Positions 24,907 to 37,175 of a stretch of DNA of 56,895 nt are shown here, piece after piece. The DNA comes from Alphaproteobacteria bacterium. Lineage in GTDB: Bacteria; Pseudomonadota; Alphaproteobacteria; Acetobacterales; Acetobacteraceae. The stretch's first letter is position 1; the number at the start of each line of letters is the position of its first letter. The stretch is from assembly GCA_017307285.1 (NCBI GenBank), contig JAFKFI010000107.1:1-56895 (forward strand), given 5' to 3'. The translations under genes were made by a program, and so were the position numbers. The notes below the pieces were generated by a model. That model was not told the origin of the DNA. It ran no database searches and worked only from the letters and a program-made list of their open reading frames with translations.

Positions 24907-26814
24907 CTACCGCGCCTCCTCCATCCGGACCCCCGGATGGAAATGCGCATACACCCGCCGCGCCGTCTCGCGGCTAATGCCGGGAGCCGCTTCCAGATCG
25001 GCCAGACCGGCCTGCTTCACGCCGCGTGCCGAGCCGAAATGGTTGAGCAGGGCGCGTTTGCGGGCGCTGCCGATGCCGGGCACCTCATCGAGCTCGCTAC
25101 GGGTCAGTGCCTTGGAGCGGCCGGCGCGGTGCGTCGTGATGGCGAAGCGGTGCGCCTCGTCGCGCAGGCGTTGAAGGAAGTACAGCACCGGGTCGCGTGG
25201 CGGCAGCTGGATGGGCTCGCGGCCGTCCATATGAAACCACTCGCGCCCGGCGTCGCGGTCCGGCCCCTTGGCAATGGCCACCAGGGGCACGTTGTTGACG
25301 CCGAGGTCGGCGAGCACGCCGCGCGCGGCCGAGAGTTGCCCGGCACCGCCGTCGATCAGCACCAGGTCCGGCCAGTCCTCCGGGCGCTGCGGGTGCTCGG
25401 CCTGTTCGCGTAGGGCGCGGCCGAAACGGCGTTCCAGCACCTCGCGCATCATGCCGAAATCGTCCCCCGGCGTGACCGGGCCGCGGATCGAGAACTTCCG
25501 GTAGGCGGATTTCACGAACCCTTCGGGGCCACCGACGATCATCACGCCGTACGGTGCGGTGCCCATGATATGGCTGTTGTCGTAGACCTCGATCCGCTCC
25601 GGCGGCGAGGGCAGCCCGAACAGCGCCGCCGTGGCTTCCAGCAGCTTGGCCTGGCCGGCGGACTCCGCGAGCTTGCGCTCCAGCGCCTCGCGCGCGTTGG
25701 TCTCGGCGTGCGCCACCACCGCGTGCTTCTCGCCGCGCTGCGGCACCGCGATTTCCACCCGGCGGCCCGCCTTGAGGGATAGCGCCTCCTCGACGAGGGC
25801 GTGCTCGGGAAGCGCGAAATTGGTCAGCAGCAGCGGCGGCGGCGGCTTGTCGTCGTAAAACTGGGCGACGAAGGCGCCGAGAACCTCGGCCGGCTCCTCG
25901 GTGCGGGCATGGGTGGGATAGAAGGCCCGATTGCCATTGTTGCGCCCGCCGCGCACAAAGAACACCTGCACGCAGGTCTGGCCGCCGATCTGCCAGGCCG
26001 CGATCACGTCAGCATCCCTGAGGCTCGCTGGGTTCATCAGCCCGGTGCCCTGGACGAAGGTCAGGCCACGAATGCGGTCACGCACCGCCGCTGCCCGCTC
26101 GAACTCGAGGGCCTCGGCGGCGTGCTCCATCTCGGCTGCCAGTTCCTGCTGCACGGCCGCGCTCTTGCCGGCGAGAAAAGCCTTCGCCTGGCCGACGAGC
26201 CGGCCGTAATCCTCCTCCGAGATGCGGCCGACGCAGGGCGCCGAGCAGCGGCGGATCTGATAGAGCAGACATGGCCGCGTCCGGTTGGCGAATACTGTAT
26301 CCTGGCAGGAGCGCAGCAGGAACACGCGTTGCATGGCCGTGACGGTCTGGTTCACGGCCCAGGCGGACGCAAACGGACCCCAGTAGCTGCCCTTGCGCAG
26401 TTGCGCACCGCGATGCTTCGCAATCTGCGGGAAGGGATGGTCCTCGGTCAGCATCAACCAGGGATAGCTCTTGTCATCGCGGAGGACGATGTTGAAGCGT
26501 GGCTTCAATCGCTTGATGAGGTTCGCTTCAAGCAGCAGTGCCTCGGCCTCGGTGTGGGTCGTGACGATCTCCATCGCCACCGTCTCCGACACCATTCGGC
26601 GCAGGCGCTCCGGCAATCGGGCCATCTGGGTATAGGCCGTCACGCGCTTCTTCAGGCTGCGCGCCTTGCCCACATACAGCGCGTCGCCCTTGCCATCGAG
26701 CATCCGATAGACGCCCGGATTGGCCGGCATGGTGGCCAGCGCGGCCTCGACCACCGCCACTCCCTTCTGCTCCGGGGCCGCATTCACGTCGGCTGAAGTT
26801 TCCGATTCGCTCAT
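24907..26814 (-). CDS. uvrC: Excinuclease ABC subunit C
   Basis: 635 aa, usual length. UvrC makes the dual incisions in nucleotide excision repair. The GIY-YIG domain is visible ([19 protein letters not shown], residues ~30-48), then four Cys near [13 protein letters not shown], the UVR motif region, the RNase H-like domain with [11 protein letters not shown] and [11 protein letters not shown], and a C-terminal helix-hairpin-helix ([18 protein letters not shown]). The gene stands alone on the minus strand. Confidence 0.97.
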   Translation of the reverse strand: MSESETSADVNAAPEQKGVAVVEAALATMPANPGVYRMLDGKGDALYVGKARSLKKRVTAYTQMARLPERLRRMVSETVAMEIVTTHTEAEALLLEANLIKRLKPRFNIVLRDDKSYPWLMLTEDHPFPQIAKHRGAQLRKGSYWGPFASAWAVNQTVTAMQRVFLLRSCQDTVFANRTRPCLLYQIRRCSAPCVGRISEEDYGRLVGQAKAFLAGKSAAVQQELAAEMEHAAEALEFERAAAVRDRIRGLTFVQGTGLMNPASLRDADVIAAWQIGGQTCVQVFFVRGGRNNGNRAFYPTHARTEEPAEVLGAFVAQFYDDKPPPPLLLTNFALPEHALVEEALSLKAGRRVEIAVPQRGEKHAVVAHAETNAREALERKLAESAGQAKLLEATAALFGLPSPPERIEVYDNSHIMGTAPYGVMIVGGPEGFVKSAYRKFSIRGPVTPGDDFGMMREVLERRFGRALREQAEHPQRPEDWPDLVLIDGGAGQLSAARGVLADLGVNNVPLVAIAKGPDRDAGREWFHMDGREPIQLPPRDPVLYFLQRLRDEAHRFAITTHRAGRSKALTRSELDEVPGIGSARKRALLNHFGSARGVKQAGLADLEAAPGISRETARRVYAHFHPGVRMEEAR

Positions 26815-27072
26815 CTCTGGCCCGATTAGTCGCGGTCCGCGCGTCCCTCAAACGACTTCCATCGGGGCGGCGGGTTCTCCCCAGAACTGTGGATAACTCT
26901 GTGGGCTAGCACGTTCACAGGAGCGTCAATTCGGCAGTTTTCCTGCGGTTGAGCGATTTTGCCCAAAACAGAGGCAGGAAGCTAACCCGTTGATATCGTA
27001 GGAGAGCCCCATTGGAATATTACCAACCGTTAAGACGGCCCGCCATGTGCCTGTAACTGTTGGGCTGAAGGG

Positions 27073-27495
27073 TCAGCGGGTGGAAAACTCGGCCTGGCGA
27101 CGCTCGACTTCCACGCCAGCCGACGTTGCATCCGGGAATATGTCAAGCTTCTCTATCCTAATACGCGCAGAATGCACGCGTTTGTCTTCCAGGCACGCCT
27201 CGGCAATCCGCTCGGCCAGCGTCTCCACTAGCTTGATGTGTCCTCCGGCCACGATGGAGCGCACGGTGTCCGCGACCCGCTCGTAGTCCACCACCCGGGA
27301 GAGCTCATCTCGTCCCACGCCGGCGCGGGACAGCGCCCGCGCGCCGTCGTCCTCGACGGCCAGATCGATGTTGATACGTACTCGCTGCCGGGCGGCGTGT
27401 TCGTGAGGATAGATGCCGATGCTGGCAGTCAGGACGAGGTCGCGCAGGAAGACGTGACGCAACCCACGCGCGGCACTCGCGATGCGTGTTTCCAT
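27073..27495 (-). CDS. folB: Dihydroneopterin aldolase
   Basis: About 140 aa from METRIASAARG, starting 11 bp after the stop of the SDR gene. FolB converts 7,8-dihydroneopterin to 6-hydroxymethyl-dihydropterin in folate synthesis. Family features: LRDLVLTASIGIYPHEHAA, the VVDYERVADTVRSI motif and the LVETLAERIAEACL helix with the active-site Glu. Translational coupling with the pteridine-reductase-like gene is consistent with pterin metabolism. Confidence 0.93.
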   Translation of the reverse strand: METRIASAARGLRHVFLRDLVLTASIGIYPHEHAARQRVRINIDLAVEDDGARALSRAGVGRDELSRVVDYERVADTVRSIVAGGHIKLVETLAERIAEACLEDKRVHSARIRIEKLDIFPDATSAGVEVERRQAEFSTR

Positions 27496-27506
27496 CGGGT
27501 CTGTTC

Positions 27507-28295
27507 CTACTCGTCGAGCGGCGTATGGCCGCGATGCGGGTGCCATTGCAGATGCTGGCCGCCGTCTAGCGCCACCATCTGCCCGGTCATAGCAGGCAGC
27601 GCCAAGATGGCCAGAAGGGCGCGGGCCACCTCGTCGGGAGCGGTGCCGTGACCAAGCGGGACCGAGGCAGATTGGCGGGCGAATTGTTCAGCGGTCTGCC
27701 GCGCGCTCGGCAGCGCCGGGCCGGGACCGATGCCATTGACCCGAATGCGCGGCGCCAACGCGAGCGCCATACTCTGAGTGAGCGCCCACAGCCCGGCCTT
27801 GGCGACAGTGTATGAAACAAAGTGCGGCGTGATGGACCAGACGCGCTGGTCCAGCATGTTGACCACCACGCCCTCGGCGCTCGCCGGCAGGGCTTGCGCG
27901 AAGCCCTGCATCAGCACGAAAGGCGCTCGTAGGTTCGGCCCGAGATGGGCGTCCCAGCTCTCGCGGGTCACGCTGTCCCACTCATCGCGCTCGAACGCCG
28001 AGGCATTGTTGACCAGCACGCCCAATGGTCCGAGCGCACCGGTGGCCTCGGGCACAAGGCTCGCGACCGCCGGTTCGTCGGCCAGGTCGGCGACGAGCAG
28101 GCAGGTGCGGCGGCCGCGTCGGCGGACGTCCTCGCACGTCCGCTCGGCGTCGGCCGTGCTGGCGCGACAATGCACGGCGACATCAAAGCCAGCATCGGCC
28201 AGCGCGAGCGCGATGGCGCGGCCCAGCCGTTTGGCGCCGCCGGTCACGAGAGCCGCGCGCGGAATTCGAGTGGGGATTGCGTCGATGAGGGACAT
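27507..28295 (-). CDS. Short-chain dehydrogenase, pteridine reductase-like
   Basis: 262 aa Rossmann-fold SDR. The cofactor motif is ALVTGGAKRLGRAIA (TGGxxRLG, the variant seen in FolM/PTR1 NADPH enzymes), then NNAS, and the catalytic pair YTVAK. Location directly before folB suggests that it reduces dihydropterins or dihydrofolate, as FolM does. An SDR with another substrate remains possible. Confidence 0.87.
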   Translation of the reverse strand: MSLIDAIPTRIPRAALVTGGAKRLGRAIALALADAGFDVAVHCRASTADAERTCEDVRRRGRRTCLLVADLADEPAVASLVPEATGALGPLGVLVNNASAFERDEWDSVTRESWDAHLGPNLRAPFVLMQGFAQALPASAEGVVVNMLDQRVWSITPHFVSYTVAKAGLWALTQSMALALAPRIRVNGIGPGPALPSARQTAEQFARQSASVPLGHGTAPDEVARALLAILALPAMTGQMVALDGGQHLQWHPHRGHTPLDE

Positions 28296-28481
28296 GAGCC
28301 TGCGCGGTAGATAAGCGATCCCCGACGCGGTGTCAGCCTCGGTCCCGACGTCCGGCGGTTTCGGTGGGAGCGCTTATAAAAACTTTGCGGCCATGCTGGC
28401 GTTTCCCTGCAACGGCCGCCGAGACCCAGGGTGCCTTCCGTGCTCCCGACCTACGCAACCGGGCCGAACAGGAGTGGCACG

Positions 28482-28655
28482 ATGCTGAAATGGGCGCTGT
28501 TCTTCCTCATCATATCCATCATCGCCGGCTTGTTCGGCTTCACCGGCATATCGGCCGCGACGGCCGGAATCGCGAAGATCCTGTTCGTGATCTTCCTCAT
28601 CATCTTCGTGATCTTCCTGATCCTCGCCCTCATGGCGGGGAAGGCGATCTTGTAG
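28482..28655 (+). CDS. DUF1328 (YtjA-like) small membrane protein
   Basis: 57 aa from the ATG at 28482, with AGGAG eight bases upstream. Two hydrophobic helices: [19 protein letters not shown] and the very hydrophobic [18 protein letters not shown]. This is the DUF1328 pattern (E. coli YtjA), a widespread small inner-membrane protein of unknown role. It converges with the next gene; their ends are 4 bp apart. Confidence 0.9.
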   Translation: MLKWALFFLIISIIAGLFGFTGISAATAGIAKILFVIFLIIFVIFLILALMAGKAIL

Positions 28656-28659
28656 CCGT

Positions 28660-29436
28660 TCAGTCCTGCTCGCCCTTGCGCCGCTTGCGGGCAGCGGTGG
28701 CGTATTGGCCGCGGGGACGATCTTCCTGTACGTTGGGGCGAACCACCGTGTCGTAATAGTCGTCCCAGTCCTCCGGCCGCAGGCCCTGCAGGTCCGGCAC
28801 CACCCTATAGTCGTTCTGCGCCTGGTCATCGTAGACCGCGCGTGGGATCGCCTGGACCTGGAAGAACGGATAGTCGGCGCGGAACTCGATCGGCACGTTG
28901 GTCTGGGTCAGCCGCAAATTGGTGAATAGCGGCCCGAACCAGCGGTCGGTCTCTACGATACCCTCGTAAAGCTCGTAGTTTTGGCTGCGCGGCAGGTTGG
29001 CGAGCGGCCGCACCAGCAAGCTCCAGCCGGGCGCCGTGCGAGCGACGAGCCCGCTCCAGACTTGCACGATGTCTCCCTCCTGCATGGCGCCCAGGAACGG
29101 CGGCGAGAATTCGCGGATTTCCTCGGGTGCCGCCGCGTCGAACGTGTCGCGAAAGCTAGGGAGCTGCGCGACGTGCAGGGGATACCAGTTCTCCTGGCCC
29201 TCCCACGTCCAGATCACGTCAGTGCCGTTCCACATCAGGCTGAAGGTGATCGGCGGAAAGATGTAGTAGCCGAATGACGACGCTGTCACGATCGGCTCGC
29301 AATAGCGGAACGCCCGGGTCGGCATGGTTCCTATCGCGGAGCGATCGGCGCGCTGCGGAACGCGCGCGCCCGGGACAAAGCGGTGGAAAGTGACAAGCGG
29401 TTCTGACGCGGCGCGGTCGGAGGATTGTTCGGTCAC
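28660..29436 (-). CDS. DUF6065-like protein next to repeat-peptide gene
   Basis: 258 aa, no signal peptide or membrane helix. Aromatic- and proline-rich segments such as YCEPIVTASSFGYYIFPP, ITFSLMWNGTDVIWTW and IPRAVYDDQAQNDY look like an enzyme or binding-domain fold. From memory it resembles DUF6065, a family with no known function; I could not verify this. The C-terminus is basic (ARKRRKGEQD). It starts 106 bp after the repeat-peptide gene on the same strand and is probably co-transcribed with it. It may modify, bind or transport that product. Confidence 0.75.
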   Translation of the reverse strand: MTEQSSDRAASEPLVTFHRFVPGARVPQRADRSAIGTMPTRAFRYCEPIVTASSFGYYIFPPITFSLMWNGTDVIWTWEGQENWYPLHVAQLPSFRDTFDAAAPEEIREFSPPFLGAMQEGDIVQVWSGLVARTAPGWSLLVRPLANLPRSQNYELYEGIVETDRWFGPLFTNLRLTQTNVPIEFRADYPFFQVQAIPRAVYDDQAQNDYRVVPDLQGLRPEDWDDYYDTVVRPNVQEDRPRGQYATAARKRRKGEQD

Positions 29437-29542
29437 TCACGCACTCCGAAGCAAGCATCGGTCGAACGGCCGCCGGGTGATACTTCGGCGGCGGCCGACC
29501 AATCCACACCAAAGTTGGGCGGGCAGCGAGGCGGTCGGTCGC

Positions 29543-30073
29543 TCAGATCGACGGCGCCATGCCGCCGAGACGGACCTTGCCGTTGTCGGTGATGGTGGCG
29601 GGCTTGAGTGCAGGGGCCATCCCACCCAACCGGACCTTGCCGCTATCCGCGACGCTGGCGGGCGTCAGGGACGGCGCCATGCCCCCGAGACGGACCTTGC
29701 CGTTGTCGGTGATGGTGGCGGGCTTGAGCGACGGTGCCATCCCACCCAACCGGACCTTGCCGCTATCCGCGACGCTGGCGGGGGCCAGGGACGGCGCCAT
29801 GCCGCCGAGACGGACCTTGCCGTTGTCGGCGATGGTAGCGGGCTTGAGCGACGGTGCCATCCCACCCAAGCGGACCTTGCCGGTGTCCGCGATGCTGGTG
29901 GGCGTCAGGGACGGTGCCATGCCGCCGAGACGAACCTTACCGTTATCGGCCACGGAAGCGGGCTTGAGGGAAGGAGCCATTCCGCCAAGACGAACCTTGC
30001 CGGCATCGACGACAGAGATAACGGTGGCGTCACGATTGATCGAGGGCATGATTTCCGAACCTTTCGTTTTCAT
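29543..30073 (-). CDS. Tandem-repeat protein, candidate multi-core precursor peptide
   Basis: 176 aa from the ATG at 30073, or 168 aa from the ATG at 30049 (a GTG at 30136 is also in frame). A short N-terminal segment (from 30049: MPSINRDATVISVV) is followed by seven full 20-residue repeats and a final 14-residue one, to the stop codon. Each repeat contains GKVRLGGMAPS followed by LxPAxx and an Asp-rich link. There is no signal peptide, membrane helix or Cys. This layout, a short leader plus near-identical cassettes, is typical of multi-core RiPP precursors, but repetitive structural proteins look similar. No maturase such as a radical SAM, YcaO or lanthionine enzyme is in the window. Not recognised with certainty. 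Confidence 0.72.
   Translation of the reverse strand: MKTKGSEIMPSINRDATVISVVDAGKVRLGGMAPSLKPASVADNGKVRLGGMAPSLTPTSIADTGKVRLGGMAPSLKPATIADNGKVRLGGMAPSLAPASVADSGKVRLGGMAPSLKPATITDNGKVRLGGMAPSLTPASVADSGKVRLGGMAPALKPATITDNGKVRLGGMAPSI
29546..30007 (-). repeat. 60-bp tandem repeat array (eight units, in frame)
   Basis: Seven 60-bp units plus a 42-bp last unit, all in the reading frame of the gene above. The GKVRLGGMAPS part is fully conserved apart from one Ala for Ser; differences cluster in the linker (LKPATI or LTPASV types). Odd and even units differ in the linker, giving a higher-order period of 120 bp, which points to recent amplification by pairs. Confidence 0.93.
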
Positions 30074-30268
30074 ATTGAGGGATTTTTCAACGGGCGGCGT
30101 TTGCCCCCGCCCTTGCTCTAACGAGAGATTTTTCACATTGAGGATTTATTATCGTTTTTTTGACGTTATTGTGCCGTCAATTCGGGCCGGTTGAGCAAAA
30201 AAGGTCGCTCTTAACCGGATGATTGTGGGTGATGGGGTCGCGAATCGGGGGCCGGTTCGGCCCAGCGG

Positions 30269-30739
30269 TCAGGCGATGATCGCCTTGGACATGAAGACGC
30301 GGTCGAAACCTTCGACCGACGCGCGATGGGTCTCTACAAACCCCAACCGTGCATAGAGCTCGAGATTGCTGACCATACGTTCGTGGGTGAACAGGCGGAG
30401 CTCCGCGTATCCCCGGCGCAAGGCTTCAGTCTCGGCGAATTGTACCAGGTGCCGGCCGAGGCCTCGCCCGGCGCTGCTCGGCTCGACCGCGATATTGTCA
30501 AGCAGGAGATGATCCGGGCACGGAATCAACACCAGGACGGCCGTGACGGTACCGTCAATCGCGAGGACGAACACCTCGCCTGCCGTGATATGCGCGGCAT
30601 AATCGTCGTCCATCGGGGCCGGGCGCCGACCAACCACCGGCACCCAGCGCGCGTATGCGCGCTGAACCAGGCTCCGGACCGCGATGGTGTCGCCCGGTTC
30701 GGCCAGGCGGATAGAGGCAGGATCAGGCGGCGGTGCCAC
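30269..30739 (-). CDS. GNAT-family N-acetyltransferase
   Basis: 156 aa. The acetyl-CoA-binding motif is VEPSSAGRGLGRHLVQFAE (motif A, Q/RxxGxG/A as RGLGRH), with the C-terminal NLELYARLGFVETHR typical of GNAT enzymes. Substrate unknown. Its start overlaps the end of tldD by 17 bp, so it is translated with tldD. The repeat-peptide gene follows about 200 bp downstream on the same strand. Confidence 0.88.
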   Translation of the reverse strand: MAPPPDPASIRLAEPGDTIAVRSLVQRAYARWVPVVGRRPAPMDDDYAAHITAGEVFVLAIDGTVTAVLVLIPCPDHLLLDNIAVEPSSAGRGLGRHLVQFAETEALRRGYAELRLFTHERMVSNLELYARLGFVETHRASVEGFDRVFMSKAIIA

Positions 30740-32173
30740 CGACCGTCAGCCCGGCAAGCTTCAGAGTGGGCTGGCCCACGCCTACCGGTACGCCTTGCCC
30801 GTTCTTGCCGCAGGTGCCGATGCCCGGGTCGAGCGCCATGTCGTTCCCGACCATGCTCACCTTGGTCAACGCATCTGGCCCGTTGCCGATCAGGGTGGCG
30901 CCCTTCACCGGCGCCGTCACCTTCCCGTCCTCGATGAGGTAGGCTTCATTCGCCGAAAAGACGAACTTGCCGGAGGTGATATCCACCTGGCCGCCGCCGA
31001 AATTGACCGCGTATAGGCCACGGCGAACCGAGCGGATCATCTCCTCGGGGCTGTGCGGGCCGGCTAGCATCACCGTGTTGGTCATGCGTGGCATCGGCGC
31101 ATGGGCGAAGGACTGTCGCCGGCCGTTGCCGGTCGGCCGCACCCCCATCAGCCGGGCGTTCAGCCGGTCCTGCAGGTAGCCCGTCAGCACGCCGTCCTCG
31201 ATCAGCACCGTGCGATTGGTCGGCGTGCCCTCGTCATCGACCGAAAGGCTGCCCCGGCGATCCGCCAGCGTGCCATCGTCGATCACGGTCACGCCCGGCG
31301 AGGCGATCCGCTGGCCCATGAGCCCGGCGAAAGCGGAGGTCTTCTTGCGGTTGAAGTCGCCCTCGAGCCCATGCCCGATCGCCTCGTGCAGCAGAATGCC
31401 GGGCCAGCCGGAGCCGAGCACGACCTCCATCTCGCCGGCCGGGGCGGGCCGACTATCGAGGTTGACCAGTGCCTGGCGCAGCGCTTCGTCCACGGCGCCG
31501 CGCCACACGTCGGAGGCTGTGATTCTGTCGTAGGCAAAGCGGCCACCCGTTCCATAAGTGCCCGTCTCGCGTCTGCCGCCGGCCTCGACCACCAGCGACA
31601 CGTTCAGCCGAACCAGCGGGCGCAGATCGGCGACCCGCGTGCCGTCCGGCCGCATGATCTGCACCGCCTGCCACTCGCCGGCGAGCGAGGCCATGACCTG
31701 CTTCACCCTCGGGTCCTTGCCGCGCGCGTAGGCGTCGATCTCGCCGAGCAGCGCCGTCCGCGCGGAAAAATCCATCGCGGAAAGCGGGTTGGCATCGGAA
31801 TAGAGCCGGGAGTTGGTCGGCCTCGGCGGTTCGGCGAAAATGCCTGATCGGCCCGCCGCCACCGCGCCGACACTGGCTGCCGCCCGCTGCAACGCAGCGT
31901 CCGACAACTCGGCGGCATGGGCGTAGCCAGTCGCCTCCCCCGATACAGCGCGCAACCCGAAGCCGACCGCAGTGTCGAACCCGGCGCTGCGGATACGGCC
32001 GTCATCCAGCCCGATCTGCTCGCTTTCCCGATATTCGAGGAACAACTCGCCATCCTCGGCGCCGGCCAGCGCGGTCCCTACCGTGCGCTCCGCCGCCGCC
32101 CGGTCGAGTGCCGCCTCGGCCCGCTCGAAGAACAGACGGTCGGTTACGCCGAGCGGGGTCAGCCCCGATGAAG

Positions 32174-32177
<4 letters not shown>
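30723..32177 (-). CDS. tldD: Metalloprotease TldD
   Basis: 484 aa, full length. TldD pairs with TldE/PmbA to form a zinc protease that degrades unfolded peptides and, in E. coli, removes the leader of microcin B17 and processes CcdA antitoxin. The metal motif HEAIGHGLEGD (HExxxH) is present, with the C-terminal Cys in IGTCGKNGQGVPVGVGQPT. Its start overlaps the histidine kinase stop by ATGA. No tldE is seen in the window; it is often elsewhere. Confidence 0.95.
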
Positions 32178-34470
<2,293 letters not shown>

Positions 34471-34474
<4 letters not shown>

Positions 34475-35583
34475 GGTGAGGACGACGCGGGCAGCGGCGG
34501 AGCCTCGCGCGCCGCATGCAGTGTGCAGACGGCAGCGGTGAGGAGCAGGACGGCGGTCATCTGGTGGGCCACGGCGAGGTCAACCGGCACCACGGCCAGC
34601 AGCGTCGCAACGCCGAGTGCGTATTGCACGACCACGACCGAACCCAGCGCCAGCAGCGCCCGCCGCAACGCGGGCCGCGGCGGGGCGAGGAATCCGCTCG
34701 CCACGGCGGCCAAGGTCACGACTCCGGTCGCTGTCGCCAGCAGTCGATGGTCGAACTGCACGGCGGCGATATTCTCGACGAGATTCAGCAAGACCGGACG
34801 GAGCCGGGCATAACCCTCCGGGATCAGCCGGCCGTCCATGAGCGGGAAGGTGTTGTAGTCAAAACCTGCATGGGTGCCGGCGACGAAGCCCCCGGCCACG
34901 ATGGTAAGCCCGACCAGAATGCACGACGCGCGGACCAGCCCGCGCGTCAAGCGGCTGCTCGCGTCGCGCTGGGCAAGCGGACGCAGCACGGAAAGGCCGG
35001 TCCACAGGATCGCGGTGTAGAGCGCGAGCGCCAGCACGAGATGCACGACAAGCCGGTACGGCGCCACCCTGGTCGAATCGGGGAAGAAGCCGGACGCCAC
35101 CATGAACCAGCCCACCGCGCCCTGCAGTCCGCCGAGCAGGAAGATCACCGCGAGGCGTGGCCGCAATCGCCGCTCTATGCGGCCACTGATCCAGAACCAG
35201 ACCAGCGGGACGAAGAAGGCCAGCCCGATCATGCGCCCCCAGAGCCGATGAACCCACTCCAGCCAGAAGATCTGCTTAAAGCCCGCGAGGGTCATGTGAT
35301 CGTTCAGCAGCGCGTATTGCGGGATCTGCTGATACAGCCCGAACAGCCGTTCCCATTCGGCATGGCTCATCGGCGGCAACGCGCCGCGGAGCGGCGCCCA
35401 CTCCATGATCGATAGCCCCGACCCGGTCAGCCGCGTGGCGCCCCCGAGCCCGATCATCACCAGGATCATGGCGCAAATCCCGAACAGCCAGCCGGCCACC
35501 AGCCGACGATTGGCGCGAGCAGCCGCCCGTTCCTCCGGTGGCGCGTCGGGAAAATCACGCACGTCGAATGGCATGTCACCCAC
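34471..35583 (-). CDS. ctaA: Heme A synthase, COX15/CtaA
   Basis: 370 aa, about eight membrane helices, alphaproteobacterial COX15 type. It oxidises heme O to heme A for aa3-type cytochrome oxidase. Conserved His ligands appear in WLEWVHRLWGR, YRLVVHLVLALA, FDHRLLATATG and VAHQMTAVLLL. Motif GGATRLTGSGLSIMEW near the N-terminus is typical. First gene of the ctaA-kinase-tldD-GNAT run, divergent from the glycosyltransferase gene. Confidence 0.95.
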
Positions 35584-35687
35584 CTTATCACGCGGGAGCG
35601 TGTCGGACTAAGGTCCTTTCGCCAAAGCCGCGCAAAGCAGTGCCAATATTGGCCTTCCTGGGCGCGCGGTGCTACCCACCCGCCGCC

Positions 35688-36473
35688 ATGCCAGAGTTCG
35701 TCCAAGCCGCCGGACGCGCGCGCGAGCCAGAGTTCGCGCCTCTCCTCTCGGTCGTCGTCCCCGTTCGCAACGAGGGGGCGAATATCCTGCCGCTGATCGG
35801 CGAGATCCGCGCCGCCCTGGCGGGAAGAGACTACGAAATCTTTTATGTCGATGACGGCAGCATGGACGAGACGCCGGCGAGGCTGCGGGAGGCCGCGCTG
35901 GCGGGCGCGCCGCTGCGCTGGCTGCGGCATCGGCGGAGCTGCGGGCAGAGCGCCGCGATCATCACCGGTATCCGCTATGCCGCCGGGCGATGGATCGCCA
36001 CCCTGGATGGGGACGGCCAAAACGATCCGGCCGACATCCCCGTGCTACTGCAGCAGGCGCTCGGCAGCGAGGCCGACGCGGCAGGCCCAGTGCTGGTGGC
36101 CGGACACCGGGTGCGGCGGCAGGACGGCGCGATCAAACGGCTGAGTTCGCGTCTCGCCAACGGCGTTCGGGCGCGGCTGCTGGGGGACGGCACGCCGGAT
36201 ACCGGCTGCGGCCTCAAGGTGTTCCGCCGTGACGCCTTCCTGGCTCTGCCGCATTTCGATCACATGCACCGTTTCCTTCCGGCGCTGTTTCTGCGGGCCG
36301 GGGGGCGGGTCGTCTCCGTGCCGGTCAACCATCGCCCGCGCCGGCAGGGCCGGTCGAATTACGGCACCCTGGGCCGGCTCGGCGTCGGGGTCGTCGATCT
36401 CGTCGGACTGCTCTGGTTACAACACCGCTGGAGCCGCCCGGAAATCGAGGAGACCACGGGGTCGTCGTCATGA
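35688..36473 (+). CDS. Glycosyltransferase family 2 (dolichol-P-mannose synthase-like)
   Basis: 261 aa from MPEFVQAA. GT-A fold with LSVVVPVRNEGANILPLI, the DDGS motif in FYVDDGSMDETP, the metal-binding DGDGQNDPADIP and the segment GYxxKRLSSRLANGVRARL-like region. It resembles prokaryotic dolichyl-phosphate mannosyltransferases and probably transfers a sugar to undecaprenyl phosphate for envelope glycans. The stop overlaps the start of the VTT-domain gene by 4 bp. Confidence 0.9.
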   Translation: MPEFVQAAGRAREPEFAPLLSVVVPVRNEGANILPLIGEIRAALAGRDYEIFYVDDGSMDETPARLREAALAGAPLRWLRHRRSCGQSAAIITGIRYAAGRWIATLDGDGQNDPADIPVLLQQALGSEADAAGPVLVAGHRVRRQDGAIKRLSSRLANGVRARLLGDGTPDTGCGLKVFRRDAFLALPHFDHMHRFLPALFLRAGGRVVSVPVNHRPRRQGRSNYGTLGRLGVGVVDLVGLLWLQHRWSRPEIEETTGSSS

Positions 36474-37159
36474 GCGGCGCGATCGACCATCCGCGCGACC
36501 CAAGATGGCGGCTCGTCCTCAAGCCGACCTTGCTGCTCACGGGGGTGCTGGCCGGCGGGGTCGTGTTGCGCGCCCTGCCGCATCGCTTCGACCCGGCCTT
36601 GATCGACCGCTTCGTCGTCGGGCAAGGACTAAGCGGCGAGGCGCTGTTCGTGCTCATCGGCGCGGCAATCTGCGCAGTCGGGCTGCCCCGGCAGCTGGTC
36701 GGTTTCGCCGGGGGGTATGCATTCGGCTTCCTGGGCGGCTCGGCGCTCGCCCTGATCGCGCAAGCATTGGGCTGCTTGGCCAATTTCACCTGGGCGCGAT
36801 TTCTCGCCCGGGACTGGGCGACGCGGCGCATGGGACCTCGATTGCGGCGGCTGGACGGGTTCCTTGCGGCGCGCCCGTTCCGTGCGACGTTGACCCTGCG
36901 GCTGCTTCCGGTTGGCAACAATCTCGCGCTGAACCTGCTCGCTGGTGTGTCGGCGCTGCGGGTCGGACCGTTCCTGGCCGCGTCGATCCTCGGTTACGTC
37001 CCGCAGACGGTCATATTCGCGTTGCTCGGGGGAGGCGTCCGAGTCTCCGAGGCGATACAGGTGGCGATTGCCGCCAGCTTGTTCGCGGGATCCGTGATCC
37101 TCGGGCTGCTTCTCCTGCGGAATCGGCGCACCGCCCGGGCAAGCGCCGACGCGGCCTAA
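36470..37159 (+). CDS. TVP38/TMEM64-type (VTT domain) membrane protein
   Basis: 229 aa, four to five membrane helices, with the VTT/SNARE-associated domain: LPRQLVGFAGGYAFGFLGGS, ARFLARDWA and a late FLAASILGYVPQTVIF segment with the conserved GxxPxT-like motif. Members such as DedA are involved in lipid or polyprenyl-phosphate transport across the membrane. Coupling to a polyprenyl-phosphate glycosyltransferase fits that role. Confidence 0.87.
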   Translation: MSGAIDHPRDPRWRLVLKPTLLLTGVLAGGVVLRALPHRFDPALIDRFVVGQGLSGEALFVLIGAAICAVGLPRQLVGFAGGYAFGFLGGSALALIAQALGCLANFTWARFLARDWATRRMGPRLRRLDGFLAARPFRATLTLRLLPVGNNLALNLLAGVSALRVGPFLAASILGYVPQTVIFALLGGGVRVSEAIQVAIAASLFAGSVILGLLLLRNRRTARASADAA

Positions 37160-37175
37160 GAGCCGCGGATGGACC

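Noticed and set aside
24645..24977. 110-codon plus-strand frame between the GFA gene and uvrC
   Set aside because: Pro/Arg-rich tail overlaps uvrC in antisense, no domain and no supporting start signal.
29546..30007. CRISPR-like array suggested by regular 60-bp repeats
   Set aside because: No short palindromic repeat with unique spacers; the whole unit is conserved and in frame with the gene, and no cas genes are near.
30148..30180. Promoter for the repeat-peptide gene (TTGACG at 30175-30180 and GATAAT at 30148-30153)
   Set aside because: Both boxes are good, but the 21-bp spacer is too long for an ordinary sigma-70 promoter and there is no activator dyad, so it is not called.
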